A stretch of DNA of 64,000 bases from assembly GCF_902859745.1 (NCBI RefSeq), contig NZ_CADIJW010000002.1, forward strand, positions 62,001 through 126,000, in the 5' to 3' direction. The first letter of the stretch is position 1; every line of letters starts with the position of its first letter. Origin of the DNA: Achromobacter dolens. Its GTDB lineage: Bacteria > Pseudomonadota > Gammaproteobacteria > Burkholderiales > Burkholderiaceae_B. Under the pieces are notes generated by a model that had not been told where the DNA came from, made no database searches, and saw only the letters and a list, made by a program, of their open reading frames with translations. Shown here piece by piece: positions 7,840-19,800 of this stretch. The position numbers and the translations under genes are program-made.

Positions 7840-10800
7840 ATGACTCGTCAATCCCGCATCCTCGCCCAATCCGCCCGCCGCCAGGCCCTGAAGGCCCCGC
7901 CCCTGCCCGCGCTCACCACCATGGCGATGGTGATCGGCTCGCTGGTCTCCGGCGGCGCCCACGCCAACCCCACCGGCGGCAACGTCGTGGCTGGCGGCGC
8001 GACCATCAATGACCGCGGCAACGGCACGCTGGACATCAACCAGTCGACCGGCAAGGCGATCATCAACTGGAAGGGTTTCAGCATCGGCGCCAACGAGACG
8101 GTCAATTTCCGTCAGCCGGGCAGCAACAGCGTCACGCTGAACCGCGTGGTCGGCAATGATCCGTCGGCCATCTTCGGCCGCCTCAACGCCAACGGCAACG
8201 TGATCCTGGTCAACCCGAACGGCGTGCTGTTCGGCAAGGGCGCGCGCGTGGACGTGGGCGGACTGGTCGCCACCACCGCCAACATCAGCGACAAGGACTT
8301 CCTGGCCGGCAAGTACAAGTTCGACCAGCCCTCGTCCAAGGCCAATGCCATGATCGTGAACGAAGGCACGATCAGCATCAAGGACAGCGGCCTGGCGGTG
8401 CTGGTGGCGCCGGCGGTGCGCAACTCGGGCGTGATCGAGGCCAAGCTGGGCCGCGTGGCCCTGGCCGGCGCAAAGACCGTCACGGTCGACTTCCACGGCG
8501 ACGGCCTGCTGAGCTTTGACGCCACCTCGGCCGTCAGCGAGCTGCCCAAGGACGCCGATGGCAAGCCGGTCTCGGCCCTCGTCGCCAACAACGGCGTGAT
8601 CCGCGCCGACGGCGGCACGGTGCTGATGACGGCGCGCGCGGTCAAGGGCGTGATCGACAACGTGGTCAACACCGACGGCATCGTCAGCGCCAAGGCGGTG
8701 GGCACGCAGAACGGCAAGATCGTGCTGTCCGGCGGCGACGCCGGCACGGTCAATGTGGCCGGCACCGTCGAGGCCACCGGCGTCAACGCCGGCGAGCGTG
8801 GCGGCAAGGTGGTGGTGACCGGCGAACACGTCAACGTGGCGCGCGGCGCCGCGATCGACGTGTCCGGCGCGGCCGGCGGCGGCGAGATCGCGCTGGGCAG
8901 CCAGGGCGTCGCGCCTGACGACGGCTCGGCCGCGTTCAGCGGCAAGTCGTCGACCGTGAAGGTGGCGGCGGGCGCCACCCTCAAGGCCGACGCGCTCGTC
9001 AGCGGCAACGGCGGCAACGTCACCATGTGGTCCAACGACGCCACCGCATTCGCCGGCAGCCTGTCGGCGCGCGGCGGCGCGCAAGGCGGCGATGGCGGCT
9101 TCGCCGAAGTCTCCAGCAACAAGAACATCGGCCTGACCGGATCGGCCGACCTGCGCGCGCCCAAGGGCAAGACCGGCCTGCTGCTGATCGACCCGACCGA
9201 CCTGCGCATCGTCGACTCCGCCAGCGGCGGCGGCTCGCAGGACGGCGCGGCCGGCGACGGCACCATCAACGGCGGCGACGCCAACACCGCCAACAACACC
9301 GTGTCGCGCGGCCTGCTCGAAAGCCTGGCCGGCACCACCAATATCAAGCTGGAAGCCACCGGCCAGATCACGGTCGCGGACATGGCCGCGATCAACCTGA
9401 AGACCACCGCCGGCCACAGCTTCACGATGCGCTCGACCCAGACGGGTGGCATCCGCTTCGAGAACTCGAACACCGAGATCAGCACCCAGGGCGGCTCCAT
9501 CACGCTGGAAGCGCTGGGCGTGGGCAGCACGCTGGACAACATCGGCAAGCTGACCAGCCGCGGCGGCGCGATCACGCTGAACGCCACCGGCGACATCAAC
9601 CTGGCCAACGTCATCAATGCCGGCAACGGCGCGGCGCAGATCCGCACCAGCGCCGGCTCGATCCGCAATACCGGCGGCGCCAACCAGGTGGTGGCGGGCA
9701 GCACCGTCAAGCTGGACGCCAGCGGCGGCAGCATCGGCGACCTGGCCGCCCCGGTCAATACCCAGACGGCGCTGCTGTCGCTGGCGACCGGCGGCAACCT
9801 GGCGGTGGCCAACCGCCAGGCCCTGACGTCGCTGGACATCACCAGCCGCCACGCGCAACCGGGCGTCAACAACAGCTTCCTGCTGACCTCGCCGGACTTG
9901 GCCTTCGCGCTGCAGGACAACGGCGGCTACCAACTCAACACCGTCAACCAGTCGGCCCTGCACTTCTCGTTCACCGGCGACCGCACCATCACCGTCGGCG
10001 ACGTGGCCCTGGGCACCGGCACGCTGGCGCTGACGTCGACGGCCGGCCATATCTACGGCACGGCCGGCGGCCTGCTGAACGCCAACCAGGTCACGCTGAG
10101 CGCCGCCGGCAGCGACGGCCGCAACGGCGCGATCGGTTCGTCCGCGCAGGCCCTGCGCATGCAGACCGTGGGGTTGACCGCCACCAGCGGCACCGGCGGC
10201 ATCTATGTGAACGGCCTGGGCTCGCTGAACCTGAAGGCAATCGACACCACCGGCAACCTGGCCATCCAGACCACCGCCACGCTGACCTTGGGCGATATCA
10301 AGGCGGGCGGCGCCGCCGCGCTGACATCGATGCTCGGCAGCATCGTCGACGACGGCAACGACGCCACCAGCATTTCCACCTCGTCGCTGACGCTGTCGGC
10401 CGCGCAGGGCATCATCGGCAACGCCGCGCGCGCCCTCAAGACCAACGCCAGCACCCTGTCCGCCACCGCGGGCGCGGGCGGCGTCTACCTGGACAGCTCC
10501 AGCGCCAACCTGAACATCACACAGGCGCAGGCCGACGGCGGACCCGTCACGATCACGGGCGCGGGCAGCGTCTCGGCCAACAACGTCAGCTCCGGCGGCG
10601 GCGCCATCAACCTGACCGGCAACAGCATCGCCGCCGGCCAGATCAACGCGGGCGCCGGCAATGTCACGCTGACCGCGCGCGCCGGCAGCATCACCGGCAC
10701 GTCGGCCTCCCTGATCACCGGCAACGTCGTCACCCTGCTGGCCCCGGCCGCCAACACCAGCTACACCGTCGGCACCGCGGGCACCTACCTGCGCACCGCC

Positions 10801-13800
10801 GCCGGCGTGCTGAACGCCACTGGCGGCAGCATCTACCTGAACCAGGCCCAGGGCTCGGTGCTGCTGGACGACCTGAAGGCCAATAACGGCATCTTCGTCA
10901 CCGGCGTGGCGAACCTGAGCGCCAACATGCTGGATGCCGGCACCGGCACGCTCTCGCTCAACGCGCAGGGCGGCAGCATCGTGCGCGCCAATGCCAACAG
11001 CGCGCTGGCGGGCAGCAGCATCCTCCTGCAAGCCCAGCAACACATCGGCACGGCCAGCGACCACCTCACGACGGCCACCACCAGCCTCACGCTGGGCAGC
11101 GGCGGCGACATCTACGTCGACAATCCCGCCAAGACGCTGACCTACCTGGCCATCACCAATTCGCACGCCGATCCGGCCCGTCGCAACACCATCCAGGTAG
11201 CCGCGCCGTTCCTGAATTTCGACGTCAATGACGACCTGGGCAACGCCTATGAGCTGCGCCAGGTCTACAGTTCGCTGCTGAGCCAGTTCTCGTTCACCGG
11301 CGACCAGAGCCTGAAGCTGGGCAACCTGCGCGCCGGCAGCAACATCACGCTGGTATCGAACCAGGGCAGCATCCTGGACGACGGCATCGCCGACACGCGC
11401 GTCACCGCCAACAACGTCAGCCTCCGGGCCGCCCAGGACATCGGCACCAGCGCCAATTTCGTCGCCGTCAACGCGCCGGGCCTGACGCTGGACACGCGCG
11501 GCAACCTCTACGCCACCGACATCGCCGACCTCACCTCGTTGACGGTGTACGCGCGCCACAAGGACGTGGACGACCGCTACACGCTGGACGTGCGCGCGCC
11601 GTCGCTGCTGTTCAACATCACCGACGATGTCGGCGGCCACACGATCCATGAGGTCCGCGACAGCAACTGGGTCAACTTCAGCTTCAACAGCGACCGCGAC
11701 ATCACGGTCGGCAGCATCGACGCCGGCTACAGCGGCAGCATCACGCTGAACGCCGCGGGCGACCTGCGTGACGACGGCAACAAGCAGACCCGCCTGCTGG
11801 CCAACTCGGTCAACCTGAGCGCCGGCAAGGCGGTCGGCGCGACCGGCACGGGCTATCTGGACGTGCTGACCGGCTACCTGAGCGGCACGGCGAGCAATGG
11901 CGGCTTCTATGTCCAGTTGCCCAATCCCACCGGCTACGCCAATTACACCGGCATCGTCACCCTGAACAACATCACCGCCAGCGACGCCGTGCAGATCGAC
12001 CTGCGCCAGGGCGACGCGCTGCTGGCCGGCACGGTGCGCAGCAACGCCGGCAACGTCACGCTGAACGTGGCCAACGGCTCGCTGTACGGCAGCGGCGGCG
12101 GGGTCTATGCGGGCGCCAACGACATCACGCTGTCGGCCGCGGGCACGATCGGCGGCGTGTACGGCGGCACCCTGCGCTACGTCGGCGTGGGCGCGGCGGG
12201 CCAGGCCAACGTACAGGCCACCGCCGGCACCGACATCTACCTGAACGGCACCACCGGCAACATCAAGCTGACGCGCCTGCAGGCCGGCAGCGGCCAGATC
12301 GGCTACACCCAGTCCTCGGGCACCACCACCATCGGCAGCCTGAGCGCCGGCGGCGCGGCCACGCTGGCCAATAGCGGCGGCTCGCTGCTGGACGACGGCG
12401 ATGCCGCCACCGTGATCCGCGCCAGCAACATCGCCCTGACGGCGGGCGGCGCGATCGGCGCGGCCGGCGCGGCGCTGACGCTGCAGGCGCCCGACGTCAG
12501 CCTGACCAGCGGCGGCAACATCGCCGTGGACAGCCTCACCGGCCTGACGCGATTGAATGTCACGCGCAATGGCACGGCCAATGGCGTGTACGGCATCACC
12601 GCGCCCAACCTGACGGCCTTCACGCTCACGGACGACGGCCTCGGCATCCACCTGACGGACATCGCCAGCTCGACCAACCTGGACTTCGGCTTCACCGCCA
12701 ACAACAAGAACCTGCTGGTCGGCAACATCGACGCGGGCGCCAACGGCAAGGTCAGCCTGGCATCGGCCCAGAACATCAGCAACGACAATCCGGCCAGTCC
12801 CGGCGTCATCCGCGCCGCGACCGTCGCGCTGACGGCCGGCTCGAACGGCTCCATCGGCTCGTCCATCACGGGCGGCACGCTGGCCCTGAGCGGCACCTCG
12901 GCGCTCAGCCTGACCGCCGGCAACAACATGTACGTCGGCAGCGACACCGTGCTGCGCAACCTGACCATCAACAGCCTGAAGAACGCCGGCAGCGCCAGCA
13001 CGTTCGCCATCGGCGGCGGCGCCGGCCAGGTCATCACCCTCAGCGACGACGGCACCACCCAGTACCTGGAGCAGGTCACGGGCGGCCTGACCGACTTCAG
13101 CTTCAGCGGCCGCAAGAACATCCAGGTCGGCGCCATCACCGCCACCAATTCCGTCAGCCTGACCACCGCCGGCGGCGGCGTCTATTCCAGCATCACCAGC
13201 GATGGCGGCACCGGGCGCATCACGGCCGGCAGCGTCACGCTGTCCGCCACCGGCTCGGACAGCTACACCGCGCGCGACGCCAACACCGGCGCCATCGGCG
13301 CCGGCAGCCGCGCGCTGCGCCTGAGCACCAGCAACCTGGCCATCACCAACAACGGCGACATCAACCTGAACAACGGCGGGCTGGCGCTGAACAGCCTGAA
13401 CCTGTACCTGTCGCGCCGCGACGCCGGCAGCAGCGCCAACTTCGACACCAACAGCTACGCCTTCGGCAACCTGGGCAGCCAGTCGCTGACGATCGGCGGC
13501 GGCACCAATCTGTCGATCGGCGCCAGCATGAGCGGCGCCGCGCTGACGATCAATACCGACACCGCCATCACCGCCAACGCCATCAACACCGGCAGCGGCT
13601 CGGTGTCGCTGACCTCGCGCTACGCCAATACCGACCTGGCCCCGACCATCGGCGGCTCGGGCCTGATCACCGGCAACAACGTCAGCCTGAGCGCGCTCGG
13701 CACCAACGGCAGCGTCTCGGCGCAGACCAGCGCGTCCAACCTGTCGATCGCCTCGGCCGGCAACGTGTCCGTCGCCAACAACAAGGCGCTGACCGCGCTG

Positions 13801-16800
13801 TCGCTGACGGCCAACCACAACAGCAGCAGCGGTTCGATCAATAACACGTACAACATCAGCGCCAGCGGCATGACGGCGTTCTCGCTGAGCGACTCCACCG
13901 GCGTCGCCGGCCTGACGCTCAACAACATCACCAATACGGGCAACCTGGCGCTGTCGATCTCGTCGGACCGCGCGCTGACGGTCAACAACGTCAGCACCGC
14001 CGCCGGCGGCTCGGTGACGCTGGCGAGCAACGGCACCATCTATGGCAACAGCTCCAGCGCCAGCTCGCCCAACATCACCACCGGCGCGCTGACCCTGAAC
14101 GCCGGTTCGGTCACGGGCACCTACGCCACCAACCAGCCGCTGTTCGTCAGCGTCGACTCGCTCTCGTCCAATGTCCGCGGCAGCCTGTGGGTGTCGAACA
14201 ACAAGAACCTGACGCTGCTGGACAACAGCGCCACCAGCTCGGCCCAGGTCAACGTGACCAACGGCTCGATCACGCAGGGCGCCGGCCGCTTCGTCACGCC
14301 GGTCCTGACGCTGACCGCCACGCAGTCGATCGGCGCCGCCGGCAACGCGATGCAGACCGACACCCGCCAACTGACCACGCAGTCGGGCGGCAACCTGTAC
14401 GTCAACAACGCCAGCGACCTGTTCTCGCTGAACATCACCGCCAACCACGCCAACAGCGCCGTGGACAACGTGGTGCAGGTGGCGGCCAAGGGCCTGACGT
14501 TCAACGTCACCGACGCCGGCGTCTACACGATGACCGAGGTCAGCGACCTGACCGGCCTGAACTTCTCGTTCAACGGCGACCGCACGCTGTACGTCGGCAA
14601 CGTCGACGTCGGCCCGGCCAACACCGTGAGCCTGGGCGCCTTTGGCTCGGGCGCCCACATCCTGAACCTGACGCCGACCTCGCACATCACCGGCGACGTG
14701 GTCACGCTGGGCGCCAGCGGCCAGATCGGCGTGGCGTCGGGCGACAACTCGGGCTCGATCCACACCACCACCGGCGAGCTGTACCTGACCGCCGGCAGCC
14801 ACGTCTACCTGGACAACGACCGCGACCTGGCCAGCCTGTCGCTGTACGCCACCGGCTCGTCGGCGGCCACCTACCAGATCCTGTCCAACGAACTGCTGTT
14901 CGACGTGGCCCACGATGGCAGCCGCCTGCAGGTCAACGAGGTGCGCGACAACACCGGGCTGAACCTGATGCTGTCGAGCAACGTCGGCCAGGACATCGGC
15001 ATCATCGACACCACCCAGAACGGCACGGTGCGCCTGTCGAGCAACAACAGCATCCTGGGCAGCGCCGACGACAGCCAGCGCGTCACCGCCGCGTCGGTGC
15101 AGATCACCACCCAGGGCTCGGGCGCCATCGGCGCCGTGGGCCGCGAGATCAACCTGTCGGCGCCGCTGGTGAACATCCAGAACGCCGGCGACGTCTACAT
15201 CGACTCCGACCGCCACATCGACGCGCTGACGCTGTATTCCACCGGCAACAGCGCCCGCAGCTACGGCATCACCTCGCCCACCCGCGACGGCGGCAACATC
15301 GTGTTCGAGGCCACGGACGGCGGCAGCGGCAGCAGCGCCGGCCTGGTCCTGACCAAGGTCGAGGACGCGGGCGGCCTGAACCTGAGCGTGACCAGCGACC
15401 GCAATATCACCGTGGGCGCGATCAATGTCGGCTACGACAACGTGGCGCTGTACTCGCGCGGCGGCTCGCTGCTGGGCGACGGCGACGCCAACAGCAAGAT
15501 CGACGCGGCCGGCCTGACCCTGACGGCGGCCAACGCCATCGGCGCCGCCGGCACCGGCAACGCCATCGACACCCGCGTCAGCACGCTGAGCGGCCGCGCC
15601 GACAACGGCGGCGCGTTCATCACGGTGGAAGGCAACACCAGCCTGCCGAGCCTGACCTCGACCGGCGCCAGCTCGGTGGGCAACACCCTCGGCGACATCG
15701 AGCTGGGCACGGTCAACACCAATGGCAACGCCTTCTCGGTCAACAACACGGGCGGCTCGATCCTGAGCGGCACGATCAACAACGCCACCACCGTCAACCT
15801 GACGGCCAACGGCTCGATCGGCAACAAGAGCGCCATCCGCACCAATGCCCTGAACGGCGGCACCACCACGGTCACGCTCAGCGCCACCAAGACCGACCGC
15901 GCCGATGGCAGCATCGCGCTGAACGAGACCTATGGCCTGCAGGCAACCTCGGTTACCGCGGCCGGCGACATCACGCTGGCCGCCGACACCGGCAGCAACG
16001 GCCGCAACCTGACCGTGGGCACCGTCACGTCCACCGACGGCGCCGTCACCCTGTCGACCGCGCGCGGCAGCATCACCGGCATCAACAACAGCAACCTGGT
16101 CACCGGCAAGAGCGTCAACCTGACGGCCAACTACGGCACGGCCGCGACGATTGGCGCGTCCAACTCGGCGCGCCTGCACCTGAACACCGGCAAGCTGACG
16201 ATGGCCACGCCGGGCAGCATCTACGTCGACAACCTGGCCGACCTGTCCGACCTGACCATCATCCGCAACAACGCGCAGGGCTCGAACCTGGGCAGCGCCG
16301 GCTTCCTGACCATCGACGCCCAGAACCTGACGTTCAGCGGCGCCGACACCGGCAACGTCACCGCGCTGACCATCGTGCGCGACACGACCGGCCTGAACTT
16401 CACGTACCAGGCCGTGGGCGCGATCAACGTGCACGACATCGACGTCACCCAGAATGGCTCGGTCACACTGTCGACCAACCCGTACTACTACACCGGCGGT
16501 TCGATCCAGGGCATGAACGCGTCCTCCAAGATCGTCGCCGGCGACCTGACGCTGTCCACCGGGTCGGGCGACACGCCCAACACCATCGGCTCGTCCAGCC
16601 TGGCCCTGAACACCCAGGTCAAGAACATCGCCGCCACCGCCTCGGGCGGCATCTGGCTCAAGCAGACCGGTTCGATCAACCTGGGCAACCTGCGTGCGGG
16701 CGGCGACCTGTCGGTCACCACCACCACCGGCGACATCCTGGTCGGCACGGTCAGCTACGGCACTGGCAACGCCCTGACCCTGAACGCCCAGACCGGCAGC

Positions 16801-19800
16801 ATCCTGTACGGCGGCGGCACGCTCTCGGGCGCGGGCGCCGGCGCCATCACGCTGACGGCGCAGAACGGTATCGGCACGCGCGACGCGGCCATCAAGATCG
16901 CCGCGCCCAACAGCCCGGTGTCGGCCACCGTCACCGGCGACGGCTCGCTCTACCTGGAGAGCAGCGGCAACCTGCTGGGCGGCCTGACGACCTCGGTCGC
17001 CAATGGCGAGACGCGCATCACCGGCAACGGCAGCCTGGCGCTGACCAGCGTCACCTCTGGCACCGACGCCACCGGCAACGACATCTCGGTCAAGACCACC
17101 TCGGGCAACATCACGGTCAAGAACGTGCAGGCCGGCGCCAACCACGGCCAGGTCACGCTCAACGCCGAGAACGGTTCGATCCTGGCCGACGCGGCCGGCG
17201 CCACCGTCAAGGCCTACGGCGTGGCGCTCAACGCCGCCAACGCCATCGGCGCCAGCAACGGCCGCATCAACGCGACCGGCCAGCGCGTCGAAGCCACCAC
17301 CAGCGGCGGCATGTACCTGGCGGCGGACAACAACTCCGTCTACTCCTACCTGTCGGGCAACATCATCGACATCGCCGCCGCCGGCAATCTGCAGATCGCC
17401 AACGCGATCTCGTCCAATGGCGCGATCAAGATCACCGGCAACGGCGCCAACAGCCAGTTGGTGGCCGGCAACATCGACGCCGGCGCCGGCAGCGTCAACA
17501 TCGACTTCAGCAAGACGGGCAGCACCATCGTCGACGACCGCGAGGACTCCACGCGCATCATCGGCAACAACGTTGTGCTCAAGGCCGGCGCGGGCATCGG
17601 CGGCGCCGCCGGCTCGCCCGACAACCTGCAGACGACCGCCGCCAACATCACCGCCGAAGTCACCGGCGCGGGCTCGATCTACCTGAACGACAACCGCGCG
17701 GCCGGCACCACGCTGGCGTCGGTCATCACCCAGAACGGCGCGATCGGTATCACCACCGCCGGCCCCACCCTGGTCACCAGCGCCATCAGCCGCAACGGCT
17801 CGGCCAGCAACAACATCTCGATCGCCACCACCAGCGGCGACCTGTCGGTGAACACGATCGACGCCTCGGCGGGCGGCGACATCAGCCTGAATGCGGCCGG
17901 CTCCATCCTGGGCGCGGTGGCCAACAACCTGGTCCTGGGCAACACGCTGACAGCCGTCGCCGGCGGCAGCATCGGCTCGGCCGCCTACCCGGGCAATGGC
18001 TCGGGCGGCATCGCGCTGCGCACCAACCTCGGCGCCCTGGGCAACCTGTCGACCGCCGCCGACGGCGCGGTCATCGTGGTCAACAACATCGGCACGCGGG
18101 CCCTCAGCGCCAACAGCGGCAACATCCAGCAGAGCGGCGCCATCAGCTCGGTCTACCTGACCACGGCCGGCGACCTGGACGCCAGCGGCGGCATGTCGAA
18201 CACCGCCGCCAACCTGCTGCTGTCCTCGGGCGGCAAGCTGACGCTGGCCAGCGCCGGCGTGCAGGCCAACGGCACCATCACGCTCAAGGGCACGCAGGAC
18301 GTGGTGGCCGCCGGCGCCACGCCGCGCACGATCAACGTCAAGGGCACCACGCTGAATTTCAGCAGCGGCGCCGCGGGCGGCAACACCACGCTGGCGACCG
18401 AGGCCCGCACCATCGGGGCCAGCCTGACCGGCACCAGCACGCCGGCCAACCTGACGCTGACCAACACCGGCGCGCTCGACGCGTCGCTGAGCGCCGCCAA
18501 CGGCGACATCAGCGCCACGGCCACCGGCTCGCTGAACGCCTCGGCCACCGCCGTCGGCAGCAACCGCACCATCGCGCTGACCTCGCAGCACGGCGATGTC
18601 GAGATCGGCATCGTCAACGCCGGCGCCGCCAGCGGCACCGTGATCCTGAGCGCCGCCGAGGGCTCGCTGCTGGGGCTGGACAACACCCTCATGGCCAACA
18701 GCCTGGACCTGACCAGCAAGACCGGCATCGGCACCCAGGCCGACCACTTCACCACGTCGGCCCGCAATCTCAAGGCCAACGTGCTGGGCAGCGGCGACAT
18801 CTATGTGGACGCCTCCGGTCCGTTGACGCTGGGCCGCGTCGCGACGGCCGACGGCAACATCGGCATTGCCTCCGCCGGCAACCTGGCGAGCACGGTCGGC
18901 CTGTCGGCCGGCAACCGCGGCGACGTCGCGCTGGCCTCCACCGCCGGCAACGTCACCGTCAGCCACGACATCGCCAGCGCCGACGTGCATGACCTGTCCG
19001 TGAGCGGCGCGGCCATCGCCATGGCCGCCGCCAACACCAGCGGCAGCCAGACCTACACCGGCAACGTCACCCTCAACGGCGACCTGACCGGCAGCGCCAT
19101 CGGCATCACCGGCAACGCCACGCTGGCCGGCGGCAAGCGCACCCTGACGGCCAACGGCGCCAACGGCGGCGTCGCCCTCTCGGGCGCGCTGAACGGCGGC
19201 GCGCAGCAGGCCGTGATCGTGGCCGACGACGGCGACGTCACGCTGGGCGGCAATGCCTCCAACCTGGCCAGCCTGACCATCACCGGCAACAACATCGACC
19301 TGCGCCAGGTCGCCACCACCGGCGCTCAGCAGTACAACGGCGCCACCACGCTGCGCGGCGCGTACACCACCGCCAACGGCGCCTTCGGCGTCGACGGCGC
19401 CACCACGCTGGCCAGCACCGTGAGCGTGACCACCGGCAGCGGCGCGGTCGCCTTCACGGGCGCCGTGTCGGGCGCCAACGCGCTGACCGTCACCAGCAGC
19501 GGCACCACCACCTACGGCGGCGCGGTCGACATCGCCTCGCTCAACCAGGCGGGCACCGGCGACACGGCCATCAACGGCGGCAGCGTCACCACCAGCGGCA
19601 CGCAGACCTACGTCGGCCACGTGACGCTGGGCGACGATGCGGTGCTGACCGGCACCACCGTCACCCTGGCCAACGGCGCCGACGGCGCCCATGCGCTGGA
19701 AATCGACGGCACGGCCCTGCTGACCGGCGCCATCGGCGCCACCACCAAGCTGGCCAGCCTGACGCTGGACGGCGCCGCCACGCTCAATGCGGGCAGCATC

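Noticed and set aside
14187-18992. 1601-codon plus-strand frame inside tpsA
   Set aside because: It is a shifted-frame shadow rich in Arg/Gln/His/Gly and overlaps the better-supported TpsA frame for its full length.
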